A stretch of 53,285 nucleotides of DNA from JACDCY01 sp964350145. GTDB lineage: Bacteria > Gemmatimonadota > Gemmatimonadetes > Gemmatimonadales > Gemmatimonadaceae. The stretch covers positions 1 through 53,285 of the forward strand of contig CAYGJL010000026.1 in the NCBI GenBank assembly GCA_964350145.1, in the 5' to 3' direction. The notes beneath the pieces are model-generated. The model did not search any database. It had not been told where the DNA came from and worked only from the letters and a program-made list of their open reading frames with translations. Below are positions 25,586-32,906 of this stretch, one piece after another. Within the stretch, counting starts at the first letter, position 1, and each line of letters begins with the position of its first letter. The translations under genes and the position numbers were made by a program.

Positions 25586-25968
25586 TGGCGTCGCAACGGA
25601 AGGGGAACGGCGGCAACCAGGTCCGCGAGTTCTTCTCGATAGGGGACGTGTGCGGGCTCACGGGGCTGAAGCCGCACGTGCTCCGGTATTGGGAGAGTCA
25701 GTTCAAGTTCCTGAGCCCGGCCAAGAACCGCTCGGGCAACCGCGTGTACCAGCGCAAGGAAGTCGAGCTGATCATGCTGGTGAAGCACCTGCTGTACTCG
25801 GAGAAGTACACGATCGACGGCGCGCGGCAGAAGATCGAGGACCACCGCAAGGCGGGCGAGCTGCGGGCCATCGCGCGCGCGGCATTGGATTCGCAAACCG
25901 TGGGCTCGATGGAGCAAGATCTCAAGGAGATTCTGACGCTGCTGGACGGAACCCAACCAACTAAATGA
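25585..25968 (+). CDS. MerR family transcriptional regulator
   Basis: 127 residues. N-terminal winged helix-turn-helix of MerR type: FFSIGDVCGLTGLKPHVLRYWE (about 12-33) then NRVYQRKEVELIMLVKHLL. The C-terminal part is a short helix without the metal-binding cysteines of metal-responsive members. This form is common next to housekeeping genes and its ligand is not known. ATG overlaps the gpsA stop by one base (TGATG); 4-bp overlap with the next gene. Confidence 0.9.
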   Translation: MASQRKGNGGNQVREFFSIGDVCGLTGLKPHVLRYWESQFKFLSPAKNRSGNRVYQRKEVELIMLVKHLLYSEKYTIDGARQKIEDHRKAGELRAIARAALDSQTVGSMEQDLKEILTLLDGTQPTK

Positions 25969-26639
25969 TCAACCAGGTCCTGGCAATAATTCCGGCCTAC
26001 AACGCGGGAGAGCTTCCCGCCAAGGTGGCGCTCGGTCTCAAGAATGCCCTGCCGAACGCGACCATCCTGGGGATCGACGACGGCTCCACTGATGAGACGC
26101 GGTCCGTGCTGCGGTCAGTGTGCGACGAGATGATCGAGTTCGACGTCAATCGCGGGAAGGGGACGGTGCTCCGAGCCGGCTTCGCGTACGCGATCGAGAG
26201 CGGATACGACGCCGTGCTTACGATCGACGCCGACGGGCAGCACGATCCCGCGTTCGCTCCGGCCATCGTCAAGGCGCTGGACAACGCGGACATCGTGATT
26301 GGCGCGCGCCAGATCAGCGGCAAGGCCGTGCCATGGCACCGGCGCATCGCCAACATGATGTCGTCGGCGACGACGCGCGCGATCGCGAAGGTGAACATCA
26401 CCGACAGCCAGTCGGGGTACCGCGCCATTCGCACGGAGGTGCTGAAGAACGTCCACGCCGTCGGCGACAGGTACGACTACGAGCAGGATTTCCTGTTCCG
26501 CGCGGCGCGGCAGGGCTACCGGTTCGCGAACGTGCCGATCTCGACCGTGTATGGCGCGCCGAGCCACTTCCGCGCCGCGGTGGACGCTGGTCGGATCATC
26601 CGCGTCCTCTGGCGGCACAAGGCGGGCATGTTCCGCTAG
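25965..26639 (+). CDS. Glycosyltransferase family 2, polyprenol-phosphate sugar synthase-like
   Basis: 224 residues, a bare GT-A domain: AIIPAYNAGELPAKVALGL near the N-terminus, IDDGSTDET (about 38-46), IDADGQHDP (about 87-95, the DxD), and SQSGYRAI (about 146). It resembles dolichyl/undecaprenyl-phosphate glycosyltransferases but has no C-terminal membrane helices. Sugar and acceptor are not evident. Sits between a MerR gene and surE with 4-bp and 1-bp overlaps. Confidence 0.87.
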   Translation: MINQVLAIIPAYNAGELPAKVALGLKNALPNATILGIDDGSTDETRSVLRSVCDEMIEFDVNRGKGTVLRAGFAYAIESGYDAVLTIDADGQHDPAFAPAIVKALDNADIVIGARQISGKAVPWHRRIANMMSSATTRAIAKVNITDSQSGYRAIRTEVLKNVHAVGDRYDYEQDFLFRAARQGYRFANVPISTVYGAPSHFRAAVDAGRIIRVLWRHKAGMFR

Positions 26640-27400
26640 TGCGCATACTTCTATCCAACGACGACGGCGTCTTTGCGCACGGCCTCAAGTGCCTGACGAG
26701 GGCCGCTGAACCCCTGGGCGAAATCAGCATCGTGGCCCCCGACCGCGAGCAGAGCGCGGCGAGCCACTCGCTCACGCTGCACCATCCGGTGCGGCCGCGA
26801 AAGCTCGACGAGCGGACCTGGCAGGTGGACGGCACCCCGACCGACTGCGTGATGCTCGCCGTCGAAGCGTTGTTGCCGGAGCGTCCCGACTTCGTGATCA
26901 GCGGAATCAATCACGGCCAGAACATGGGGGAGGACGTGCTGTACTCGGGGACGGTCGCGGCGGCAATGGAAGGACTGTCGCTCGGAATCCCATCCTTCGC
27001 GATCTCGTTCGCGGGCGGAGATCTGCGGGCCGACACGTCCATGCTGGACGAGCAGATCGAGCCGCTGTCGCTTCTGCTGCGGCACCTGACGAGCCTCCCG
27101 TCATACCCGAGCCACACGCTGTTCAACATCAACCTGCCTCCGCTCAGCGGCAGCGATATCAAGGGAGTCCGGCTCACGCGGCTCGGGCGCCGGGTGTACT
27201 CGAACTCGCTCATGCCGATGAAGGATCCGTGGGGCCGCGACATCTTCTGGATCGGCGGCGGGTCCATCGAGTGGTCCGGTGAGGAAGACTCTGACTTCCG
27301 CGCGATCGCGGACGGCTACATCTCCATCACGCCGCTGTCGCTCGACCTCACGCACGACAAGTGCCTGACCGACCGGGAGAGCTGGTGGCGGGACCCGTAG
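26639..27400 (+). CDS. surE: 5'/3'-nucleotidase SurE
   Basis: Metal-dependent nucleoside monophosphatase involved in stationary-phase survival. 253 residues. RILLSNDDGVFAHGLKCL at the N-terminus carries the metal-binding Asp pair (Asp8-Asp9); ISGINHGQNMGEDVLYSGTV (about 88-107) carries the Asn and Ser residues of the active site. GTG start shares one base with the previous TAG. It is coupled to pcm, the classic surE-pcm pair of repair functions. Confidence 0.96.
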   Translation: MRILLSNDDGVFAHGLKCLTRAAEPLGEISIVAPDREQSAASHSLTLHHPVRPRKLDERTWQVDGTPTDCVMLAVEALLPERPDFVISGINHGQNMGEDVLYSGTVAAAMEGLSLGIPSFAISFAGGDLRADTSMLDEQIEPLSLLLRHLTSLPSYPSHTLFNINLPPLSGSDIKGVRLTRLGRRVYSNSLMPMKDPWGRDIFWIGGGSIEWSGEEDSDFRAIADGYISITPLSLDLTHDKCLTDRESWWRDP

Positions 27401-28041
27401 AGCCGGAGTTTCGCGGGCCGCGCCGGCGACTCGTCGAGCAGCTGCAGGACCAGGGGATCCGCGACCTCGCGGTGCTCAAGGCCATCGACGAGACTCCGCG
27501 GCACCTCTTCGTGCCGCGGGCGGTGCGCCATCGCGCGTACGAGGATTCGGCGCTGCCGATCGGGAACGGCCAGACGATATCGCAGCCGTCGATTCACGCC
27601 CGCTACCTCCAGTTGCTGCATCTCACGGGCACGGAGAAAGTGCTCGAGATCGGGACCGGCTCGGGCTATCAGACGGTGCTCCTGTCGCATCTCGCGGCGC
27701 AGGTTTTCAGCATCGAGCGCGTGGCGCCGCTGCTCGAGGGCGCACGCGCGATCATCCAGCAGATCGGCGCGCGCAACGTTTCGCTGTTGCTCGGCGATGG
27801 CACTCTCGGCTGGCGACAATACGCGCCGTACGACGCGATCCTCGTGAGCGCTGCGGCGCCGGACATTCCGGCAGCGTACGTCGAGCAGCTCGCCGAGGGC
27901 GGCCGGCTGCTCGTTCCGCTGGGTGACCGCGAAGAGCAGATCCTGTATCTGATCGTGAAGCGCGGCGACGCTATGGAGCGCACCGAGATCGCTCCGGTGC
28001 GGTTCGTTCCGCTCGTCGGCAAGCACGGCTGGGAGGAGTGA
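27385..28041 (+). CDS. pcm: Protein-L-isoaspartate O-methyltransferase
   Basis: Methylates isoaspartyl residues in damaged proteins to start their repair. 218 residues: RHLFVPRAVRHRAYED, GNGQTISQPSIHARYLQLL (about 61-79) and SAM motif I VLEIGTGSGYQTVLL (about 90-104). I chose the GTG at 27385, inside the end of surE, because a GGGAG sequence lies just upstream; a GTG at 27361 would add 8 residues. Confidence 0.95.
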   Translation: MAGPVEPEFRGPRRRLVEQLQDQGIRDLAVLKAIDETPRHLFVPRAVRHRAYEDSALPIGNGQTISQPSIHARYLQLLHLTGTEKVLEIGTGSGYQTVLLSHLAAQVFSIERVAPLLEGARAIIQQIGARNVSLLLGDGTLGWRQYAPYDAILVSAAAPDIPAAYVEQLAEGGRLLVPLGDREEQILYLIVKRGDAMERTEIAPVRFVPLVGKHGWEE

Positions 28042-28103
28042 TTGGTGTTGGCAGCGGCGGGTCGTGTGAATAGGTTGTAGGGCTTGAACCACACGCGAGC
28101 GGG

Positions 28104-28661
28104 ATGACGGACGACTCGGAGCGCGACCAAGCGAGAAGTCAGCGACCGGCACCGCCGTACGTGCGGCGCCCGGGCGACATGTGGCGCGAGGAGCTGCCGC
28201 CGATCACGCGCTATCTGTACGACTTCAAGACCGAACAGAGCGAGCCGGCATTCCAGCTGCTCACGTTCGGTGGTGCGACGCGCGAGCCAGTGCTCGAATC
28301 CATCGAGTGGACGTCCCCCTTCGCGGCCGCGGACGTGACGCCGCAGGCGAGGGAGCGCGAGCAGTCAGGGGCGTGGATCCTCGAGGAATGGGAGCAGTAC
28401 GACTGGAAGCAGGCCGCGACGCTGACGGCCGATCCGAACGTCGCGGCTGCGCAGCTGGCATGGGGCGATCTCGACTGGGAGCGCGACGCCACTGAGCGCC
28501 ATGCCGTCCGCCTGCGCCCGCCGGAGATGGTTGCTGCGATACTCGAGGGGATCGCGCAGCGAATCCGCGCTGGCGCTGTGCAGGTTCATGGCGTGCCGGG
28601 GATGACGGACGAGGCGACGCTGACGGCGGTGCTGGCCGCGTTGCTCGCGGTAAAGCGGTGA
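28104..28661 (+). CDS. Hypothetical acidic protein
   Basis: 185 residues, no family recognised. It is soluble, Trp-rich and acidic in the middle (GAWILEEWEQYDWKQ, about 90-104), with an N-terminal Arg/Pro segment and a C-terminal helical part (PPEMVAAILEGIAQRIRAG) ending in LLAVKR. No signal peptide or membrane segment. Codon use and GC match the neighbours and GAGCGGG precedes the ATG, so it is probably a real gene, perhaps limited to this lineage. Its stop codon lies inside the first unit of a heptamer array. Confidence 0.7.
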   Translation: MTDDSERDQARSQRPAPPYVRRPGDMWREELPPITRYLYDFKTEQSEPAFQLLTFGGATREPVLESIEWTSPFAAADVTPQAREREQSGAWILEEWEQYDWKQAATLTADPNVAAAQLAWGDLDWERDATERHAVRLRPPEMVAAILEGIAQRIRAGAVQVHGVPGMTDEATLTAVLAALLAVKR

Positions 28662-28685
28662 CCAGTGACTAGTGACTAGTGACTA
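28658..28685 (+). repeat. Heptamer tandem array, GTGAC(C/T)A x4
   Basis: Units gtgacca, gtgacta, gtgacta, gtgacta in phase, then gtcac, so the right end is also the palindrome gtgactagtcac. The first unit contains the TGA stop of the upstream gene. The array lies 37 bp before the acyP start. Confidence 0.88.
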
Positions 28686-28722
28686 GTCACTGCCTCACGG
28701 TGCACCCTTTCTGAGCAGACCA

Positions 28723-28995
28723 TTGGCGACGATACATCTCGAAATAGCAGGGCGCGTACAGGGCGTCGGCTTTCGCTGGTTTGCGCGGCAGCAGGCGCGC
28801 CGGCTCGGCATTGATGGCTGGGCGGTCAACACGCGTACGGGAGCCGTCGAGATCCTGGCGAAAGGGGAGCCCGGGGCTTTGAAACAGCTCGAGGCCGCGC
28901 TCGCCCAGGGTCCCTCCGGTGCGATCGTGAAGTGCGTGACAGAGTTGCCCACTGTCGCCGAGGATGAAATCCCGGACGGATTCGCAATCAAGTAG
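28723..28995 (+). CDS. acyP: Acylphosphatase
   Basis: Small enzyme that hydrolyses acyl phosphates. 90 residues, normal size. IAGRVQGVGFRWFARQQA holds the phosphate-binding loop and the catalytic Arg (about residue 19), and GWAVNTRTGAVEI the catalytic Asn (about 37). Start is TTG at 28723; no ATG or GTG is available before the conserved region. Flanked on both sides by heptamer arrays. Confidence 0.93.
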   Translation: MATIHLEIAGRVQGVGFRWFARQQARRLGIDGWAVNTRTGAVEILAKGEPGALKQLEAALAQGPSGAIVKCVTELPTVAEDEIPDGFAIK

Positions 28996-29002
28996 CTCGC
29001 TG

Positions 29003-29044
29003 CTAGCTACTAGCTACTAGCTGCCGGCCGCCAGCTTCTTAGGA
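29003..29044 (+). repeat. Heptamer tandem array CTAGCTA x2 + CTAGCTG with TGCCRGC units and CCAGCTTCTTAGGA flank
   Basis: ctagcta (29003-29009), ctagcta, ctagctg (to 29023), then tgccggc/cgccagc, degenerate forms of the TGCCAGY unit seen at 16044. It ends with ccagcttcttagga (29031-29044), which differs by one base from 16067-16080. Confidence 0.8.
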
Positions 29045-29055
29045 ACAAATCGGCG

Positions 29056-29061
29056 TATATT
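29056..29061 (+). promoter_or_regulatory. Possible -10 box for tRNA-Arg
   Basis: TATATT 41 bp before the mature tRNA 5' end, after the heptamer array. No clear -35 element. If used, the primary transcript would carry a leader of about 34 nt. Confidence 0.3.
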
Positions 29062-29064
29062 GAG

Positions 29065-29089
29065 CGGCTCGGGTATGTTTCCCGAGCCG
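29065..29089 (+). terminator. 9-bp perfect hairpin between acyP and tRNA-Arg
   Basis: Arms cggctcggg and cccgagccg enclose the 7-nt loop tatgttt and are followed by only three T (ttt). It would act on transcripts reading through from acyP; the short T run makes intrinsic termination uncertain. Confidence 0.45.
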
Positions 29090-29101
29090 TTTCCGTAGCC
29101 G

Positions 29102-29175
29102 GCCCCCGTAGCTCAGTTGGATAGAGCAGCAGTTTCCTAAACTGTTGGCCGGGTGTTCGAGTCACCCCGGGGGCG
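29102..29175 (+). tRNA. tRNA-Arg (anticodon CCT)
   Basis: Complete cloverleaf: acceptor GCCCCCG/CGGGGGC, D stem GCTC/GAGC, anticodon stem GCAGT/ACTGT with loop TTCCTAA (anticodon CCT, reading AGG), 5-nt variable loop, T stem GGGTG/CACCC with loop TTCGAGT, discriminator G. CCA is not encoded. 74 nt including the discriminator. Followed by a gene of lower GC than its surroundings. Confidence 0.97.
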
Positions 29176-29242
29176 CTTCCACTAAGTCGTTGTCAGCGAC
29201 ACTCGTTCAATTCGTTGAGAGTTTTGTCCGCATATTTGGAGT

Positions 29243-29824
29243 ATGCTAAAACTATCCCCGCAGGTCGTCGCGCTCCTCACGTCATTGCCCACGACTCTCA
29301 TTGCCGCAACGCTGGCGTACTGGTTCGGCAAACGACAGACAGCGGAAGGCGAGAAGCGACGGGCGAAACAGCTTGCGACAACACTCCTCATAGAGTTGCG
29401 TAACGCTGAGTCAATTATCCGCGAGATGTACTTGGAGGAGAAGCCAGCGACGTATGATTGGGAAATCCCCCTTCCGTTGTTCGGGGTCGTCCTTCCGGAA
29501 TGTCGCGTGTTCAGCGCTGAGACATTTAACTATGCTCACTCGTTCTACGGCCAAATGCTGGAAATCAACTCGCGCATTAGTCACGCCCAGGAGGTGGAAG
29601 GAGGGCCGGACGACGAAGACCATCATTTTGTGCGCGCAAAGGCGGGCTTCGTACTAGAAGGGATGCGGCGACTGGCTGCGGGCCTCAAGCGCGAAGGGGG
29701 CCAAATGCCGCCGCTGGAGGATGTCTTGACCGTTCGCGCGGGCGGGCTACCTCCGCTTCCGCCCGTGCTATTTCCGGAAGTTCTGGTGGAGGTGGACGTT
29801 GGCGGTCCAGCGCGTCACGAGTAG
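29243..29824 (+). CDS. Hypothetical membrane-anchored protein
   Basis: 193 residues, family not recognised. One N-terminal membrane helix (about 8-27, VALLTSLPTTLIAATLAYWF), then a basic juxtamembrane stretch (KRQTAEGEKRRAK) and a soluble helical domain, ending in a Pro-rich tail. Its base composition is visibly lower in GC than every flanking gene and codon use is looser (for example aaactatcc), and it lies directly downstream of a tRNA gene, a common integration point; transfer is therefore likely but no integrase or att repeat is visible. Start ATG at 29243 has GGAG only 2 nt upstream. Confidence 0.7.
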   Translation: MLKLSPQVVALLTSLPTTLIAATLAYWFGKRQTAEGEKRRAKQLATTLLIELRNAESIIREMYLEEKPATYDWEIPLPLFGVVLPECRVFSAETFNYAHSFYGQMLEINSRISHAQEVEGGPDDEDHHFVRAKAGFVLEGMRRLAAGLKREGGQMPPLEDVLTVRAGGLPPLPPVLFPEVLVEVDVGGPARHE

Positions 29825-29832
29825 GACGTAGC

Positions 29833-30288
29833 ATGGACTGGTTCGCCAAGGTGTTCATTCGCGCGAGTCTGCTCTGGTTCATCGCCGGCATCACGCTCGG
29901 CCTCGCGATGGCGATTCATCCGGCGTGGGTCATGTACCGTCCGGCGCACGCGCACATGAACCTGGTGGGCTTCGTCGTGATGATGATCTTCGGCGTGGGC
30001 TACCAGATGTTGCCGCGGTTCTTCGGCCACCCGATCCATAGCAGGAAATTTGCGGTCGCGCACATCTGGCTGGCCAACATCGGGCTCGCCGCGCTCGTCG
30101 CCGGATTCATGCTATCGCCGCACATCGGCGCAGACGCGATCCCGGTCACCGCGACCGGCGGGACGCTCTGGGCGCTCGGCGCCTACGGCTTCGTGTACAA
30201 CATGTGGCGGACGTTCGATGCGGCCGAGCGCCGCCGGCGGCTCAACGAGCAGTTCGCGGCCGCGCGCAAGCTACCGACGTCCGACTAG
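29833..30288 (+). CDS. Small heme-copper oxidase subunit I-like membrane protein
   Basis: 151 residues with four hydrophobic segments (about 10-30, 42-65, 77-95, 107-125). The second carries HAHMNLVGFVVMMIFGVGYQMLPRF, a pattern shared with the cbb3 oxidase / NO reductase subunit I fold, but the protein is far too short to be a full oxidase (which has about 12 helices). Possible heme or copper binding through the His pair. It converges with a copper nitrite reductase, 4 bp apart, so a link to nitrogen oxide or oxygen respiration is plausible but unproven. Confidence 0.75.
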   Translation: MDWFAKVFIRASLLWFIAGITLGLAMAIHPAWVMYRPAHAHMNLVGFVVMMIFGVGYQMLPRFFGHPIHSRKFAVAHIWLANIGLAALVAGFMLSPHIGADAIPVTATGGTLWALGAYGFVYNMWRTFDAAERRRRLNEQFAAARKLPTSD

Positions 30289-30292
30289 ACCG

Positions 30293-31405
30293 CTACGGCT
30301 CGACGACCAGGAACCCTATCCCGCCCTTCTGTCCGTGGCCGAAGCCATGGTTCACGAAGGGGAACTCGCCCGGCACGTCGCATAGGAGATCAAAGCACAT
30401 GCCACCGCCGGGCGCTACCGCCCACGTCTGCACACCTCGGATGGGCGAGCCCGGAGGAGCGCCGAGGTACAGCGTGTCGAACTGCTCACCCACGACGTGA
30501 AAATTGCATGGATGCGTGGGGCCGGCGTTCACCACCCAGAAACGGACGCGCTCTCCGACCTTCACCCTGATGGGGGCGTCGACGTACTGGTTGGGCCTGC
30601 CGTTGAAGGTCACGAAATCTGGAAGCCCTACGAGCATCTTCTGAAAGTCGAAGGCCCGTAATCCGCCAGCTTCTTCCTTGAGGTAGAACTCCTGCTGGAC
30701 GAGCACGAACTCCCTGGCGGCGGGGAGCCCTTCACGCGGCTGGACGATTATCGCGCCATGCATCCCCGAGCCGATGTGCATCAGCACCGGGGCGGTGCCG
30801 CAGTGGTACATGAAGGCTCCGGCGAACCTCGGGCTGAACGTGAACGTCACCGACTGTCCCTTGGTTACCGACCGAAAGGCGACCTTCGGATCGATCTGGG
30901 CCGCGTGGAAGTCCATCGAGTGCGGCACGTCCACGTCGTTCGTCAGCGTGAACTCCACTGTATCGCCCACACGGCAGTGCACGATCGGGCCCGGCAGCTC
31001 GTCCTGGAAAGTCCACGCCGCCACCGTCGTGCTCTCGGAGATGCGGATGTTCGTCTCACGCGCCCGCCAGTGCAGTTGCACACGCCCGCCGGCCGGCAGC
31101 GGAGGCAACTCCGGGTTGTACCGGTGGAATCCCACGATCGTCGCGGCGCCCGTACCTGACGAGCGGGCATCCCGGGGCAGGGCGGTGTCGAGTCGGCTGT
31201 TTGCATTTTGGTCGTGCATGTCGTCCGCATCGCGCGACTGCCCCCGTTGCGCGCCGTCGTCACCGTCCCGTCCGGGCTTGTCCGCGCACGCTACCAGCGC
31301 ACCGCCGACTCCCGGGATTACGAGCGAGAGCGCGCCCGCCTTCGCCATGAAGGCGCGTCGCGTGGTGAGCTGGCTCAATAGCTGCGTTTCGTCGGACGGC
31401 ATCAT
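30293..31405 (-). CDS. nirK: Copper-containing nitrite reductase, Tat-exported lipoprotein type
   Basis: Reduces nitrite to nitric oxide outside the inner membrane. 370 residues, two cupredoxin domains. Type 1 copper ligands: His162, Cys202, His210, Met215 (PHSMDFHAA and MYHCGTAPVLMHIGSGM). Type 2 ligands: His167, His201, His353. Catalytic Asp165 and a His255-equivalent at His303 (CNFHVVGEQFD) are present. The N-terminus has a Tat-like TRRAFMAKAG (15-24) and a lipobox ending at Cys40, so it is probably an exported lipoprotein, unlike soluble NirK. A 60-residue linker rich in Asp/Arg follows. AGGAG lies before the ATG. No NO reductase gene is nearby. Confidence 0.88.
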   Translation of the reverse strand: MMPSDETQLLSQLTTRRAFMAKAGALSLVIPGVGGALVACADKPGRDGDDGAQRGQSRDADDMHDQNANSRLDTALPRDARSSGTGAATIVGFHRYNPELPPLPAGGRVQLHWRARETNIRISESTTVAAWTFQDELPGPIVHCRVGDTVEFTLTNDVDVPHSMDFHAAQIDPKVAFRSVTKGQSVTFTFSPRFAGAFMYHCGTAPVLMHIGSGMHGAIIVQPREGLPAAREFVLVQQEFYLKEEAGGLRAFDFQKMLVGLPDFVTFNGRPNQYVDAPIRVKVGERVRFWVVNAGPTHPCNFHVVGEQFDTLYLGAPPGSPIRGVQTWAVAPGGGMCFDLLCDVPGEFPFVNHGFGHGQKGGIGFLVVEP

Positions 31406-31420
31406 GCCTCTCCTCTCGAT

Positions 31421-32042
31421 ATGACGAATCGGACGACACCGCTATCGCAAGAAATACTCCCAGGGGCCGTGGATCCAAGGCGCACATGGCTATCGGATGT
31501 TTTGGGCGAGGCTGCGGAAAATGTGCGCCGGGGCGCAGCGGCTATGCGCAGCACCGGCGATCCGTACGAGATCGTGGCGTACCGCCTTCCCGAGCTGCCG
31601 GCGGCGCCGGGACCGTGGCGGGAAGCGGAGCTGCGACTGCTCGTGCCGCTGCGTGCGAATCAACCGGACGTGCGTGCGACCGGTCAACTGCTGGTCCCGC
31701 AGACGTCGGCCAGCTTTGGCGTGATCAGCGATCTCGACGACACCGTCATCCAGTCCCGGCCGCGTCCTCGCGATCTACATCCGGAACGTGGATACCCACC
31801 CGGAGCGCTCGGCGTCGCTGAAGGCATTGGCTGGGGAGGTGGTTGCGGTGGGCTCTACACTCGTGCTGGCCGACGACTCGTACGCCGCGGCTCTGCACGC
31901 CGCTGACCACGGGTGGATCACGAGGGAATCCCTCCCCGCGGTACAGCAGGAGGAGAAAGCCGACGAGGGCGAGACGGGGACGAAGGTGGACGTGCCCGGA
32001 GTAGCGGAAGGTCCGGCGGCGCCGACAATCGTGGTGGAGTAA
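31421..32042 (+). pseudogene. App1/DUF2183-type phosphatase, internally deleted and frameshifted
   Basis: The 5' part (31421 to about 31756) encodes the N-terminal domain of an App1-like phosphatidate phosphatase and reaches the catalytic motif ISDLDDTVIQS. Directly after it, in the +1 frame from 31755, the text resumes as PGRVLAIYIRNV and continues with PERSASLKALAGEVV to the stop at 32042; that is the C-terminal end of the same family. The central part of the domain is missing and the frames do not match, so the gene is broken at about 31751-31757, where ccc is shared. The frame-1 product would run to 31906 with unrelated residues. Confidence 0.8.
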
Positions 32043-32052
32043 TGCGACAGGC

Positions 32053-32754
32053 CTACTTCGTCTTTGCGATTCTCCTGGCGAAATGCCACGGGGCCATTAA
32101 CAGGGCCATCAGCCCGATCACCAGAGCGACCATCAGCACTACGCGCTGGGGCCAGGGACCGAGAAAATCGATGATGGATGCTTCGCCCGGACGGGCGTTG
32201 CCCACGTAGCCGTAATTGAATCCGAGCGCGATGTTGATCGCCAGGACGACGGCGAGATAGACGAGCCCCGCGAGCACGGAGAGCCTGAAGTCGGCCCACG
32301 TCGGGCGAAAGCCGCGCGCCACGATGTCGTAGATCGCGATGGCGATGATGCCGGCGTGGCTCATCCAGAAGATCCAAAACCAGATCGTGTCCGGCTCAAA
32401 CGCGATCTCCGGCGTCACGATCGCCTGGAGGCTCATGCCGATCCCCCAGAAATACAGCAGCGCCCGCAAGGATCGCCGCGGGTAGAGCAGGACGATTCCC
32501 GCGAGCAGGGAGGTGATGTCGCAGACGTGCAGCGGCAGCGCGCGGGCCGCGTCGAACCGCGGCGGGAGCAGCCACCACCCGTTGCTCACGATCCACAGCG
32601 CGATCATGAACAGCCCAAGGTTACGGTCCAGCCGGGTGCGACCAGTGGGCGCGAGCCGGCTGGCGGTATGGATGAGCAGCGCCGTGGCTCCGCCGAACAG
32701 CAGGATGATCAGGCCGTGCAGCGGAGAGAAGGGCTCGAACGCGCGCCAGTCCAT
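32053..32754 (-). CDS. TIGR02206/YwaF family membrane protein
   Basis: 233 residues with about six or seven membrane segments. Features of the family: N-terminal FEPFSPLHGLIIL, ALPLHVCDITSLLAGIVLL (His in the conserved LPLH..D segment), and FNYGYVGNARPG near the end. Function of the family is unknown. I chose the ATG at 32754, which gives the usual length; the frame is open to an ATG at 32832 with 26 extra basic residues that do not look like the family. Divergent from the kinase gene at 32907. Confidence 0.85.
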   Translation of the reverse strand: MDWRAFEPFSPLHGLIILLFGGATALLIHTASRLAPTGRTRLDRNLGLFMIALWIVSNGWWLLPPRFDAARALPLHVCDITSLLAGIVLLYPRRSLRALLYFWGIGMSLQAIVTPEIAFEPDTIWFWIFWMSHAGIIAIAIYDIVARGFRPTWADFRLSVLAGLVYLAVVLAINIALGFNYGYVGNARPGEASIIDFLGPWPQRVVLMVALVIGLMALLMAPWHFARRIAKTK

Positions 32755-32906
32755 GCGGAAGCTTCGCCGGGGCAGGGCGAGCTGTCCACCCCCGGGGGTT
32801 CGGGGGAGCGGACGGGCGCTCCCACTTGGCATCTCTGCGAGCGGTGATTACCCATCATCCATATGATCTTGCCCAGCGGATTCGCGTGCACGCCGGTTGA
32901 GGGCAG

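Noticed and set aside
24337..25956. 539-codon minus-strand frame across gpsA and the MerR gene
   Set aside because: Ser/Ala/Pro-rich shadow of real plus-strand genes.
29065..29089. Riboswitch or attenuator before the tRNA
   Set aside because: Simple 9-bp hairpin only; no conserved riboswitch elements and no downstream coding target.
29833..30288. Truncated cbb3 oxidase or NorB pseudogene
   Set aside because: Complete start and stop, four intact helices and no remaining oxidase fragments next to it; better seen as a small family of its own.
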